This document shows positions 1-10,053 of a stretch of DNA of 64,000 nt, one piece after another. Each line of letters starts with the position of its first letter. The first letter of the stretch is position 1. A program made the translations under genes and the position numbers. Source of the stretch: an uncultured bacterium. Lineage in GTDB: Bacteria > Planctomycetota > UBA1135 > GCA-002686595. The notes under the pieces were generated by a model. That model ran no database searches. It was not told the DNA's origin and saw nothing but the letters and a program-made list of their open reading frames with translations. The DNA lies in contig CALJGV010000006.1 of NCBI GenBank assembly GCA_938075305.1, positions 62,001 to 126,000 on the forward strand, read 5' to 3'.

Positions 1-227
1 TCCTCGAAGCTCCTGGCGAAGAGGTTGTTGATGACCTCGATGACTCGCAGACCGCCGTGGTCCCGCTCTCGGGTGGAGAGGTCGGGCCGGGCGATGTCCT
101 TCTCCGTGGTGACCACGACCACCTCGTGCCCGGCGTCGGCGACGTGGGCCGCTGTGGCCGAGGCGAAGACCTCGACGCCGGCGGTGTGGCGCGGCGGGTA
201 GAGATGGGTGGCGAGTAGGACGCGCAT
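1..227 (-). CDS. Glycosyltransferase family 4-like protein, N-terminal fragment (runs off window)
   Basis: Minus-strand frame starting at ATG 227: MRVLLATHLYPPRHTAGVEVFASATAAHVADAGHEVVVVTTEKD..., typical GT4/GT-B N-terminus; not in the ORF track because it is truncated. Confidence 0.75.
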   Translation of the reverse strand, partial: MRVLLATHLYPPRHTAGVEVFASATAAHVADAGHEVVVVTTEKDIARPDLSTRERDHGGLRVIEVINNLFARSFE

Positions 228-325
228 GGTTCAGCGGGGCACTACCCCACCCTAGTCCCGCGACCTACGGAATGCCCGGGCGAGCACGAGGCGGGTGCCC
301 AGCCCGGCGAGCCCCGGAGCCGCCC

Positions 326-1426
326 TCACACCACCAACCAGCGGCAGAGCCCCCACCACGCGCGGAGCGCTCCATCGAGGAGCCGGAGCCCGAGGCCCCC
401 GGAGGAGGAGAGGTTGGGGCTGAGGGTCAGCGGGCCGCCCACGAGCAAGCCGCGGTCGCCGATCTTGCGGCTGCGCTGGATCTGACGGCGCCGCCGAAGC
501 GCCTCGGGGAGCCGGCTGAAGAACGCCTTCTTCCCACGCCACCAGGGCCCGAGGTTGCCCTGCTTCGCAGAGAAGAGGACCCAAGCGCCCTCGTAGACGA
601 GGAGCCCCGGTGCGCTCACCAGCAGCGTCCACCAGCGGTGACACTTGACCATGTACAGCCAGCGATTCCGCGAGTGGAAGAACACGCGGCGGCCGGGGTA
701 GTCGGTCCCCTCGCGGAAGCTGATGCCAGCCGTCCCCGCGTCGTGCAGCACCGCAGCCGAGTTCACCTTGAGGATCCGGTGCCCAGCCAGCCGCAACCGG
801 TGTGAGAGGTCCAGGTCCTCGAAGAGGATGAAGAATGACTCGTCGAACCCGCCGACCTCGATGGCCGCCTTCTTGTCCACCAGCAGGCAGAGTGAGATCG
901 CCACGTCGATGTCCTCGACCGGCGGCGACTCGAGGGCGCTGGCCTCCGCCCCGAAGTTGTGGAGGCTGATCAGCCCGGCGTAGTGGAAGTCTCCGCCGTC
1001 GTAGTGCACGCGGGTCGGGTCCGCCTTGAACAGGCTTCTGGGCTGAGCCATCACCGCCCCGTCCTCGGACGAGACCGCCTGCGCCAGATGTTCGAGGGTG
1101 TCCTCGGCCATGACCACGTCGTTGTCCACGAGGAGCACCCAGCGGTACTTCGCCGCGCGCATTCCGACGTTCCGGGCGGTACAGGCGCCGACGTTCTCCA
1201 CCATCCGGAGGATCTCGACGTCCCGGAAGTGGGTGTTCAGCAGGTTGAGGCTGCCGTCCGTGCTCGCGTTCTCCACGACGATGAGCTCCGCCACCGGCAA
1301 CGACTGCGCCTGGATCGAGCGGATGCACGCCTCGAGGTACGCCTCCCCCTGGTAGTTCACGACCACCGCGGAGATGGGCCCCAGCGGCGGGGCGGCTCCC
1401 TCGGAGCTGTGGTTGGGCTCGGCCAT
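326..1426 (-). CDS. Glycosyltransferase family 2
   Basis: ISAVVVNYQGEAYLEACIRSIQAQSLPVAELIVVENASTDGS...VLLVDNDVVM, GT-A fold with DxD-like motif. Confidence 0.9.
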   Translation of the reverse strand: MAEPNHSSEGAAPPLGPISAVVVNYQGEAYLEACIRSIQAQSLPVAELIVVENASTDGSLNLLNTHFRDVEILRMVENVGACTARNVGMRAAKYRWVLLVDNDVVMAEDTLEHLAQAVSSEDGAVMAQPRSLFKADPTRVHYDGGDFHYAGLISLHNFGAEASALESPPVEDIDVAISLCLLVDKKAAIEVGGFDESFFILFEDLDLSHRLRLAGHRILKVNSAAVLHDAGTAGISFREGTDYPGRRVFFHSRNRWLYMVKCHRWWTLLVSAPGLLVYEGAWVLFSAKQGNLGPWWRGKKAFFSRLPEALRRRRQIQRSRKIGDRGLLVGGPLTLSPNLSSSGGLGLRLLDGALRAWWGLCRWLVV

Positions 1427-1454
1427 GGTGCGGGCGGGAAGAGGGGTCGTCGAG

Positions 1455-2777
1455 CTACTGCAGCGGAAGCTCGAAGTCCGGCGCCCGGACGGGCTCGCGG
1501 CGCTTGAGGCAGTACGGCACGTTGTACAGCACGCTGAAGAGCGCGCGCGTCACGATCCACCATGCCCCGTCGGTTTCGCGCAGGGACTTGCCCACACCGA
1601 TGGTGCCCACGGCGTCGGTGACCTCGCCGGTCTCCTCCGCCTTGCGGCCACGGAGCAACACCTTGGTCAGGACGAGGAAAGGCATGCGCGCTAGATCCTT
1701 CGCCGGGGCGTACTTGAGCATCCCGAGCCAGGCGTTGCGCGCGTGATAGAAGAGGCTCCGCTTGCCCATCTGCAGGCCGAAGGGCGTCCGGTGGAACGTC
1801 TCCGCGCCGGGATACTGGAGCACTCGATAGCCCAGGTTGAGCAGCCTGCACGTCAGGTCCCGCTCGTTGCCGTAGATGAACAGCCGCTCGTCGTATCCCC
1901 CGGCCTTGTCGATGGCTTCCTTGCGGGCGAGGCTCGCGCAGCCCCGGAAGGTGCTCATGTAGCGCTCTCGGTTGAGCGCCTCGGCGTCGCGGAAGCTGTC
2001 GGGCATACCTGGCTCCACGACCTTGGTGGAGACCACCGCAGTGGTCTCGGGCTCCTGGGCCATCCGGGCGAGCGACCTCTCGAGCCACCAGGGCGTGAGC
2101 ACCACGTCGTCGTCGAGGATCGCGATGTACTCGGTGAGCGCCGTGGAGAAGCCCACGTTGAAGGTCTCGCACGCCCCGTAGGCGCTGTTTGGCATGACCA
2201 CCAGCCGTACCTCGGGGAACTCGTCCCGGATCATCTGGGCCGTGCCGTCGGTCGAGTGGTTGTCCACCACGACCACGTCGTCGAAGGGGCGCGTCTGCGC
2301 GCGGATCCCGAGCAGGTTGGCCCGCACGTCCTCGCGCTTGTTCCAGGCGGAGATGACCGCGGTCACGGTCCGGGGGTCCTCGCCGGCGCGGGCGCGGGCG
2401 GCCGCGCGCTCGACGCCGAAGGCCTCCGCTGCGGGGAGCGGAGCCGCCCCCCCCACGGAGACCTGCAGGTCATGGAGGCTGCACGCGGCGATGGCAGCCG
2501 CCACAAGCGCGCGCTGGTCATCGTCACCGTCCGCGCCTGAGGGGAGCGCCGCCGCCTCCAGGGAGTGCTCGTCGATCAACTCCCCGAGCTGCTCGATCAG
2601 CCCGTGGGAGCGACCGATCGCCCCGACCTCGAAGCCCAGCTCACCCTCGGCGTCCCCGGCGATCGTGACACGCTGGACCACATCCCCGCCCAGATCGTCG
2701 GGGAAGCCAGCGGTCGGCGCCGCCCGGACGAGCAGGGTCCGCAGGGACGCGAACGCGGTGTTGGGTTGATCGATCAA
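1455..2777 (-). CDS. Glycosyltransferase family 2 with N-terminal extension
   Basis: VTAVISAWNKREDVRANLLGIRAQTRPFDDVVVVDNHSTDGTAQMI...IAILDDDVVLTPWW. Confidence 0.9.
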   Translation of the reverse strand: MIDQPNTAFASLRTLLVRAAPTAGFPDDLGGDVVQRVTIAGDAEGELGFEVGAIGRSHGLIEQLGELIDEHSLEAAALPSGADGDDDQRALVAAAIAACSLHDLQVSVGGAAPLPAAEAFGVERAAARARAGEDPRTVTAVISAWNKREDVRANLLGIRAQTRPFDDVVVVDNHSTDGTAQMIRDEFPEVRLVVMPNSAYGACETFNVGFSTALTEYIAILDDDVVLTPWWLERSLARMAQEPETTAVVSTKVVEPGMPDSFRDAEALNRERYMSTFRGCASLARKEAIDKAGGYDERLFIYGNERDLTCRLLNLGYRVLQYPGAETFHRTPFGLQMGKRSLFYHARNAWLGMLKYAPAKDLARMPFLVLTKVLLRGRKAEETGEVTDAVGTIGVGKSLRETDGAWWIVTRALFSVLYNVPYCLKRREPVRAPDFELPLQ

Positions 2778-2822
2778 GGGGAGGGTGGGGATGGGGGCCG
2801 AAGAATAACCCCCGAACCGGGG

Positions 2823-3704
2823 TCAGGCGGCCGAGCTGCGAGGGCAATCCTGTCGCCGTTTGGCGCGGGAGAGCACCCGCGCGAGGCGGTCCAGGGGGCC
2901 CGATACAGCCGGGGCCGGGAGGGCAGCGGGCAGGACCGCGTCCCGGGCGGCCACCAGCGCGCGGATCCAGTCTCGGCTGGTGGCGGAGGCGCTCACGGTG
3001 AAACAGTGGGGTTGGCTCGCGAGATCGACGCCCCCCGGGGCGATCAGGGTCCGTCCCAGCTGCCTGCAGACCTCGGCGATGACGCCGTCTTCTGCGAGCT
3101 CGATGTCGGTGAGCACCACCGTGGCGTGCTGCTCGACGAGGCCCTGAAGTCGATCGGCGGACCCCGCGTCCTGGGCGTCCGGGCCGAGCAGTGAGCAACC
3201 GAGGGCCAGCTCCCCGACGGCCTGCTCGAGGGGCGAGGGCAGCTGCTCCCCCAGCACCAGGACACCGGAGCCACAGGGCGCCTCCAGGGCCGGTGAGAGC
3301 TCCGGTGCCGCCGGGGCGATCAGGTCGGTCCGCGACGCCTCCAGGAGTCCCGCGCTCCCGAGGCGAACCAGGTGTGAACGGGTGGACAGGATCACCCCGT
3401 CCGCGCGCTCCAGGAGAGCCCCGAGGCCCGCAGCGGGCTGGTGGCCGCCGGGGGATGCATGGACGCGCAAGATGAGCGGTCCGTCGCAGGCGTCGATGGC
3501 CTCGCCCTCGTACCCACCGTGGTCCGGATCGGCGCCGTCGTCCAGCACGTCCACCAGGGTCAGCTGCGCCTCGCCCGGCGGGGCGCAGCGGAACCCCCTG
3601 GCCTCCAGCCCTGCGCGGGTGGCTTCGCGGATGAGGGAGATGGCGGGGGGACGGCCGCCGGAGGGAGCGCTGGCGCGCGACAGGTCCACGAATGAGAGCT
3701 TCAC
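2823..3704 (-). CDS. Hypothetical protein, possible divergent GT-B-like
   Basis: ORF with GTG start, co-directional with the upstream glycosyltransferases; Rossmann-like alternation but no clear motif. Confidence 0.55.
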   Translation of the reverse strand: MKLSFVDLSRASAPSGGRPPAISLIREATRAGLEARGFRCAPPGEAQLTLVDVLDDGADPDHGGYEGEAIDACDGPLILRVHASPGGHQPAAGLGALLERADGVILSTRSHLVRLGSAGLLEASRTDLIAPAAPELSPALEAPCGSGVLVLGEQLPSPLEQAVGELALGCSLLGPDAQDAGSADRLQGLVEQHATVVLTDIELAEDGVIAEVCRQLGRTLIAPGGVDLASQPHCFTVSASATSRDWIRALVAARDAVLPAALPAPAVSGPLDRLARVLSRAKRRQDCPRSSAA

Positions 3705-3825
3705 AGGGAGCCAATCGACCGTCGGAGCCCCCCGTGTTCAGCCCAATAGCCCCTCGGAGCACAGTTCCGCGCGCGCTCTCGTCCCGGGACGGCGCGCCGC
3801 CGCCCCCGCCGTGGACCCGCGGGCC

Positions 3826-4299
3826 CTAGCGCTCCCCTGACCCGAGCAGCGACTGCACGCGCTGCATGATCGTCTTGGCCGTCGCCAGGTCGTCCGGGGC
3901 CGCCTGCCAATCCGCATAGGAGGGGTCGAGGGATCGGTAGGACTCGTTGGTGTCCTTCTCGACCCGGATCGTCACGTCGAAGGCCTCCAGGGGTTCCGCC
4001 GAAGCCGCGTCCTTGGAGGGCACGTAGCTGGCGAGGACCCGGGTCCGGAACCCCTTGCCCTTGTACGGCGCGAGGTCGAGCTTCCAGCCGCTGATGATCT
4101 CACGCTCACCGGGGTCCGCGCCGCCCCCCACCGGGTAGTCGCTCATGTCCACCGCGATCCGCAGCGCCTGCCACAGCTCGAATTCGGTGCGCGCCGAGAT
4201 CGTCCGCTCCGCAGGGAACTCCTTGTTGACGGAGATGCAGGCGACGAAGCCGGGCGTGGTCAAGAGAAGGAGAGCCGAGAGGAGCGAGGGGATCTTCAT
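3826..4299 (-). CDS. Putative lipoprotein or secreted protein, unknown function
   Basis: MKIPSLLSALLLLTTPGFVACISVNKEF... signal peptide with lipobox-like VAC; start overlaps the der stop (ATGA); the tracked ORF 3826..4740 is over-extended. Confidence 0.7.
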   Translation of the reverse strand: MKIPSLLSALLLLTTPGFVACISVNKEFPAERTISARTEFELWQALRIAVDMSDYPVGGGADPGEREIISGWKLDLAPYKGKGFRTRVLASYVPSKDAASAEPLEAFDVTIRVEKDTNESYRSLDPSYADWQAAPDDLATAKTIMQRVQSLLGSGER

Positions 4300-5735
4300 T
4301 CTTGCGCGGCCTCTTCCGAGAGCGTCTTGGGGTCCTTGAGCACGATGCGCAAGGGCACCTCGTGGAACGGCAGCTCCTCCCGGAGCCGGTTGGTGAGGTA
4401 GCGTAGCCAGTCCTTCCCGATGTGCCGCTTGTCGTTGACGAATAGCACGAACGTGGGCGGCGACACCTCGGCCTGGGTGGCGTACTTCACCCGGGCCCGA
4501 TAGCCCTTGGAGCTCGGCTGGCGCGCCTCCAGCGCCCGCTCCAGCACCTGGTTGAGGTCTCCGGTGCTGACCCGCTGCTGCCCCTGCTCGAACAGGTCGC
4601 GGGCCACGTCGATCAGGTCGTCGGCCCGCAGCCCCTCCTTGGCGGACAGGAAGACGATGGGCGCGAAGCCGAGGCCGGGGACCTGGGCGTCGAGGTACTC
4701 CCGGAACGACTCCGGGGTCTGCCCCTCCACGAGGTCCCACTTGTTCGCGGCCAGGATCGTCGGCTTGTACCGGTCGATCGCGTAGCGGGCGAGGTTCTTC
4801 TCGATGGACGACAGCTTGCGCGTCACGTCGAAGAGCAGGATCACCACGTCGGCTCGCCGGATGGTCTTCAGGCTGCGGGCGTCGGAGTAGAACTCGATGG
4901 CGTCCTCGAGCTTGGAGCGCTTTCGAATGCCGGCGGTGTCGATGACCGTGAACGTCTCACCGTCACGCTCGAAGACGACGTCGACCGCGTCGCGCGTCGT
5001 GCCCTCGATCTCCGAGACGATCATCCGCTCTTCCCCGGCGAGGTAGTTCACCAGGGTGGACTTGCCCGCGTTCCGGCGCCCGACCACGGCGATCTTCATC
5101 AGCGGGGTCTGGGAGGGCTTCTCCTCCGGCGCCCCGGGAAGGTGATCGGCCATGCACTGGCGCAGGTCCCCGATGCCCTCACCGTTCTGCGCGCTGATGA
5201 CGATGGGCTCGCCGCCGACCCCGAGGGCATGGAAGGACTCGGCCTCCCACTCGAAGCCGCCGCCCTCCGCCTTGTTGATCACGAGCTGCACAGGCACGTC
5301 AGCGCCGCGCAGGAGCTTGGCCACCTGCTTGTCCGGCGGCGTGAGTCCGTCCCGGACATCGACGATGAACAGCACGAGGTCGGCTCCCTTCAGCGCCGTG
5401 TCCACCTGCGCCTCCACGTGGGGCCCGAGGTCGTCGCGGTCCACGATGCCCAGCCCGCCGGTGTCGATCACCTCGACCCAGCGCTCACCGTCCCGCGTGC
5501 TCAGGCGCGCGGGGACCGCGATCCGATCCCGCGTCACCCCGGCGGTGGGCTCCACGATCGCCACCCGGCTCCCGCAGAGCCGGTTCAAGAGGGTCGACTT
5601 GCCGACGTTGGGGCGCCCCACGAGGGCGACCCGCGGCAGGGGCACGGAGGGCCGGGCGGGGCCAGGCTGAGCCTCGGGCTGGGGAGCGCCCGACTCGGGG
5701 TCCGCAGGGGGGTCGACTTCGATGTGATCGTTCAT
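4296..5735 (-). CDS. der: Ribosome biogenesis GTPase Der (EngA)
   Basis: Two tandem G domains: GRPNVGKSTLLNRL...DTGG...NKAE and GRRNAGKSTLVNYL...DTAGIRKRSK...NKWD, plus C-terminal KH-like domain. Confidence 0.97.
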   Translation of the reverse strand: MNDHIEVDPPADPESGAPQPEAQPGPARPSVPLPRVALVGRPNVGKSTLLNRLCGSRVAIVEPTAGVTRDRIAVPARLSTRDGERWVEVIDTGGLGIVDRDDLGPHVEAQVDTALKGADLVLFIVDVRDGLTPPDKQVAKLLRGADVPVQLVINKAEGGGFEWEAESFHALGVGGEPIVISAQNGEGIGDLRQCMADHLPGAPEEKPSQTPLMKIAVVGRRNAGKSTLVNYLAGEERMIVSEIEGTTRDAVDVVFERDGETFTVIDTAGIRKRSKLEDAIEFYSDARSLKTIRRADVVILLFDVTRKLSSIEKNLARYAIDRYKPTILAANKWDLVEGQTPESFREYLDAQVPGLGFAPIVFLSAKEGLRADDLIDVARDLFEQGQQRVSTGDLNQVLERALEARQPSSKGYRARVKYATQAEVSPPTFVLFVNDKRHIGKDWLRYLTNRLREELPFHEVPLRIVLKDPKTLSEEAAQE

Positions 5736-5756
5736 GGGTCCAATCGGGCGTGGCCC

Positions 5757-6575
5757 TCAGGCTATCCCCATGGCCCGATGGACCTGGGGGAGGACGCGGA
5801 TGTCGAGGTCCAGCTCACGGGCATGCTCGACGACCTCCACGAGGTGGTCGAAGGAAGGCGCCGCGCACTCGCCAACCGGGGTGACGGGGGCGATGAAGAC
5901 GGGGAGGGTCGAAGCCCTCCGCGCGACGTCCTCGAAGAGCTCGTCGTAGTCACGGGGGTCCCGGTCCGCGGTGACGACCACCTTGGCGCACGCGTCGCGA
6001 TCCTGGAGGAGGTCGAGGCAGCGCCGGCGCGCCATGCGCCAGTCCTCGGCGGTCACCGGCGCCGCCTCGTCGATGGGCGCGGGCTCTCCCTCGGCCGAGG
6101 TGAGCTCCACCGGGTCCCCCATGTCCGCGGGGAGCTTGAGGTCCAGGCTCACGTGGTCGACGCGCTCCACCACGCGGGCGAGGGCCTCGGGGTGTGCCCC
6201 CGCGGTCTCCAGGTGGAGGCGGCGCGGGGCGACCATGGAGCGGAGCCCGAGGATGAAGTCGGGCCACATCAGCGGTTCGCCGCCGGTGACGCTGACCGTC
6301 CTCGGCTCGCCGGGCTCCACGCCCGCGACCCAGAGGGCCGCCTGGAACGGCGAAGCCACGCGGGCCTCGCGGAGGGTCCCCTCGGGCGCCTCGATGCGCG
6401 CCTGCCCGTCCATGCGCGTGGCCCACGAGCCCGGCGTGTCGCACCAGCGGCACCGAAGCGGGCAGCCGGCCAGGCGCAAGAAGACCTGGGGCTGGCCAAC
6501 GTAGAGCCCTTCGCCCTGGAAGGAGGCGAAGACCTCCATCACGGGCGCGGCGGCATGTGCTGGCTTGGGACTCAT
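5757..6575 (-). CDS. queE: 7-carboxy-7-deazaguanine synthase-like radical SAM protein (QueE family)
   Basis: MEVFASFQGEGLYVGQPQVFLRLAGCPLRCRWCDTPGSW (CX3CX2C) ... VSVTGGEPLMWPDF; start set at ATG 6575. Confidence 0.85.
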   Translation of the reverse strand: MSPKPAHAAAPVMEVFASFQGEGLYVGQPQVFLRLAGCPLRCRWCDTPGSWATRMDGQARIEAPEGTLREARVASPFQAALWVAGVEPGEPRTVSVTGGEPLMWPDFILGLRSMVAPRRLHLETAGAHPEALARVVERVDHVSLDLKLPADMGDPVELTSAEGEPAPIDEAAPVTAEDWRMARRRCLDLLQDRDACAKVVVTADRDPRDYDELFEDVARRASTLPVFIAPVTPVGECAAPSFDHLVEVVEHARELDLDIRVLPQVHRAMGIA

Positions 6576-6732
6576 GGCGTGGGGAGGCTCGCGAGAGAGG
6601 GAGCAACGCGGGAAGCCGAGTCCCCCGCGAGGAGAATCGGCTTCGAAGTGCCCCCATGAACCGCGGGCGGGCCGCGGCGCGCGCCGGGGCGAGACGAGAT
6701 GAAGGGAGCCAGCGTCTCCGCCGGCAGGAGGA

Positions 6733-6927
6733 TCAGTCCTCCTTGTCCTTCTTCTTCTTGGTCGACTTGATCTTGAACTTGGTGCGGACCTTGGGGAGTC
6801 CGTACGCGGAGTCGTTGTCAGAGACACGACCCTCTTCCATCAGTTTGAGCAGGCGCTCTTTGCGAGTGAAGACGCTGCGCTCACCGATGAGGGTGTTGAC
6901 ACCGCGAAGGCTGGGGTGGATCGACAT
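6733..6927 (-). CDS. Small basic protein, TIGR04137-like (Planctomycetes/Verrucomicrobia/Chlamydiae)
   Basis: 64 aa MSIHPSLRGVNTLIGERSVFTRKERLLKLMEEGRVSDNDSAYGLPKVRTKFKIKSTKKKKDKED, recalled family consensus. Confidence 0.8.
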   Translation of the reverse strand: MSIHPSLRGVNTLIGERSVFTRKERLLKLMEEGRVSDNDSAYGLPKVRTKFKIKSTKKKKDKED

Positions 6928-7236
6928 GATTGAGTTCCTCAGGATCGAATGAGGGGCGAAGAAGGTACTCGAACAGGGGGACGAGCAACCACCTGTCCGG
7001 GCCAAAATCTGTGCCGACTCCCCCTCCAGGAGGACCCCAGGGGGCGGCTGGCCGCTGGGGTGTGGCGCGACCGCCCACCGACGCCGGGCGGAGCTCCGGC
7101 CGGCCGGAGGGCCCACGGCCCCCCAGGGCCCCTAGGGCTCCCAGCAGGGGCGGCGGCCCCGCCTGGGCGGCCGGGGGCTGGACGGGGCTGAACGGCCGGG
7201 CACCTCACCCGGGCGGGCGAGCGCGCCGGACCGGAC

Positions 7237-8166
7237 TCACTCGCTCTCGCGGTTGATGTTGACCACGTAGGCCGTGCGGAAGTCGGGGGTCTGACGCGGC
7301 CCCACGCGGAGATTCTGGAGCTGATCGCGCAGGTCGCCGAGCTCGTCGATGGATGCGGCGGCTCCCACGTGCAGGAAGATCCGCATCCCCCGGCTCAGGG
7401 GCTTGACGACCGGGAACCCGAGCTCCATCAGCAGGTCATAGGTGTCCCAGGCGAGGGCCTCGTTCGCGGGGCTCCGGCTGTAGTTGATCGCCAGCACCGT
7501 GAAGCGCATCGAGGGGTCCCAAAAGGCCCGATCGAACGCCGTGTCCGGATCCGGGTGAGCGGCCTCGGCCGAGGCCCCTTCCTCAGGGCCCGTGCCGTCG
7601 CCGTCGCCCCCCGCGGCGGGCACGCCGTCCGGAGCGGTCGCCACCCCGCCGGCCACCGCCTGGCGCGATGTGCCCGACCGGCCAGGGAGGCTGAAGCTGG
7701 CGGCCTCGAGCCGGTCCCCGTCGGAGGACTCTGCGCCGGTCGTGGTCACCAGCCCGAAGCCATGCTCCTCGAACTGACGCCCGAGCAAGAAGGCTCCGAC
7801 CAGGAGCAAGACCTGGAGCGCAGCGAACCCGTAGGAGCTGAACGGCAAGGTCAGACGCGCTCCTTCGGCGCCCGCCTTGGCCTTCTTGGCCTTCTTGGCC
7901 TTCTTCGCCGCAGCACGCTTGGCCTCGGCCGTCTCTTGCTTGGCACCGCGGGACGCCTCGTCCACGGGGACGATGGCCGGCCCGTCGTGCACGCTCAAGG
8001 CGGGCGCAGGCACCGGGAGGTCCACGGGTGAAGGGGGGGGCCCCGAGCTCGATTCCGGTGCTCCGGAGGCCCCTTGGTTTCTGGAAAGCGCGGCGTCTTG
8101 GCGCTCCTGGGATGCCCTCGCGGAATCCTGGAACGCCTCGAGCATGGTGACCTTACGGCGCGTCAT
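7237..8166 (-). CDS. Single-pass membrane protein with Lys/Ala-rich cytoplasmic segment and C-terminal SPOR-like extracytoplasmic domain
   Basis: Cytoplasmic N-terminus, AAKKAKKAKKAKAG, TM YGFAALQVLLLVGAFLLG, C-terminal FTVLAINYSRSPANEALAWDTYDLLMELGFPVVKPLSRGMRIFLHVG. Confidence 0.65.
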   Translation of the reverse strand: MTRRKVTMLEAFQDSARASQERQDAALSRNQGASGAPESSSGPPPSPVDLPVPAPALSVHDGPAIVPVDEASRGAKQETAEAKRAAAKKAKKAKKAKAGAEGARLTLPFSSYGFAALQVLLLVGAFLLGRQFEEHGFGLVTTTGAESSDGDRLEAASFSLPGRSGTSRQAVAGGVATAPDGVPAAGGDGDGTGPEEGASAEAAHPDPDTAFDRAFWDPSMRFTVLAINYSRSPANEALAWDTYDLLMELGFPVVKPLSRGMRIFLHVGAAASIDELGDLRDQLQNLRVGPRQTPDFRTAYVVNINRESE

Positions 8167-8395
8167 GGTGTGCCCTTGATGGTGCGGCCCGTCACCGGCC
8201 CCCGGATCGGGGTGCAGCGTGCGGAACGGTTGCGGTGATGGGGCGAGGCCGCCTGTGCGGGGACGGCCACCCCCAGGGGAAAGCTAAGGATCCGGAGCCC
8301 CCGGTTCAAGCTCTGCCTCTGGACCCCTGATGAAGCCAGGAAGTCGTGTTCTTGGCCCCGGCAAGCGGCCCAAGGGGAACCCCTCGCCCGGAGCC

Positions 8396-9976
8396 TCAGC
8401 TGCCCTCGCGGAGGGTCCGCAGCAGCGCGTTGGCGACCTCCCGCAGCTTCGCCTCGTCGGCCCTCGCCGGGCGCCGCAGGTACTGGTCCAGGGTGGCGAT
8501 GGCGTCCTCCTTCTGCCCGCTCTCCCCCTGACACCGGGCGAGCATGAGCGCCACCTCGAGCCCGAGGGGTTCACCGTCGAGCTCGGAGTTCCGGAGCGCA
8601 CGCTCCAGCGCGGGGACGGCCTCGGCGAAGCGGCCCGCGTGGAAGCGCAGCTCCCCCAGCAGGTGGTGAGCCATCGCGTCCTCGGGGTCCACGAGCGTTG
8701 CCTGCTCGGCGAAGACCAGGGCCCCCTCGAGGTCTTGCTTCCCCATGGCCTCCACGGCTCGCTGGATGTAGACGGCGCCCGACAGCTCGGCCAGCCCGGG
8801 GACCTGGGGGTCCGTATCACGGGCGGCAGCTGCCAGCTGCCCCGCCGCCTGGGTGTCCCCGTCGGTGAGCGCCGCGGCCGCCGACTCGAGGAACCAGCCC
8901 GAGATCGTGTATCGGCCGCGCTCCCCCTCGCCGAGCAGGCCGACGGCCTCGGCGACCTGGAGGCGCAGGCTGGGGGTCTCTCCGGCAACGGCGGCGAGCA
9001 CCGCGGCGTCGAAGGCCCCGCGGGCCTCCGACTCGAAGAAGGTCTTGGCCATCCCCTGCTCGACCTCCGCGCAGCGGAGCTCGCGGGCCCGCAGGTAGTA
9101 CTTGCGAGCCGCAGCGCGGTCGCCAGCCACCTGGGCCTTGACGCCTGCTGACCAGCTCATGCGAGCGACGAGATCGCCCAAGGGCTCCCCATCCTTGAGG
9201 AGTTGCTCGAGCAGGGCGATGCCCCCGGAGAAGTCACGGTTCTCCGCGATGATGATCTCCGCGTAGGTGCGGCGCGCGTCCGGGTCGGTCGGATCGAACT
9301 CGAGGGAGCGCTGGATTCGCTCGAGCGCGAGCTGGCCCTGGTCCTCGGCCATGGCCCGCTGGGCGGCCAGCAGGTTGGCCTGCCCGAGCGGCCGGCCCAT
9401 GAACGGGAGCTCGGGGTCCGCGCGCAGCGCGGATTCCAGGAGCCCGAGCCCGATCTTCCCGCCCCCCACCGTGGTGATGGCGAGGATCCCCTGGGCACGC
9501 TGCAGTTCGGGGGTCAGGGCGCCGGCGGCCTCCATGCCCCGAGCGATCTCCTCCCGCGCCGAGTCGTGCAGCCCGATGGCTGCGTACAGCTCCGCCGCCG
9601 TGGCGTACGGCCTGGGATCGGCGGGGTTCATGGCCCGCGACGCCTCGATCTCCTGGAGCCAGGCGCCCCGATCCCCCTGGATGACCACCAGGCGGGCGCG
9701 GAGCAGCGGGCCCTCAAGGCCCAGCTCGGGTTGAATCGCGTCGAGCATGGGCGCCGCGAGGTCGGTCCGGCCCTCATCGAGCCAACGGCGGAGCTGGACC
9801 ACCTCGGCGCGACCGTCCCGCCGGAGCTTGGAGGAGGCCGCGGAGAGCGCGCCCCCGTCCCCGTCCGCGGGGCTGGATTCGGAGCCGCCGCAGCCCGCGA
9901 GGAGGGCGACGAGCGCCGCCGCCGTGAGGCGGGGGCAGGCGAGGTGCAGCAGCGAGCGTTGGGGGGAGTCGGACAT
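8396..9976 (-). CDS. TPR-repeat lipoprotein
   Basis: Lipobox LVALLAGCGGS; multiple TPR-like helical pairs (e.g. DPEDAMAHHLLGELRFHAGRFAEAVPALERAL). Confidence 0.8.
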   Translation of the reverse strand: MSDSPQRSLLHLACPRLTAAALVALLAGCGGSESSPADGDGGALSAASSKLRRDGRAEVVQLRRWLDEGRTDLAAPMLDAIQPELGLEGPLLRARLVVIQGDRGAWLQEIEASRAMNPADPRPYATAAELYAAIGLHDSAREEIARGMEAAGALTPELQRAQGILAITTVGGGKIGLGLLESALRADPELPFMGRPLGQANLLAAQRAMAEDQGQLALERIQRSLEFDPTDPDARRTYAEIIIAENRDFSGGIALLEQLLKDGEPLGDLVARMSWSAGVKAQVAGDRAAARKYYLRARELRCAEVEQGMAKTFFESEARGAFDAAVLAAVAGETPSLRLQVAEAVGLLGEGERGRYTISGWFLESAAAALTDGDTQAAGQLAAAARDTDPQVPGLAELSGAVYIQRAVEAMGKQDLEGALVFAEQATLVDPEDAMAHHLLGELRFHAGRFAEAVPALERALRNSELDGEPLGLEVALMLARCQGESGQKEDAIATLDQYLRRPARADEAKLREVANALLRTLREGS

Positions 9977-10053
9977 GGATTCGGGGGAGGTGGGCAGAAG
10001 TGTAGGCCGTCGTCGACGTGGGGTGGGTGCTCCGCTTCGGCTACCATGCGCCC

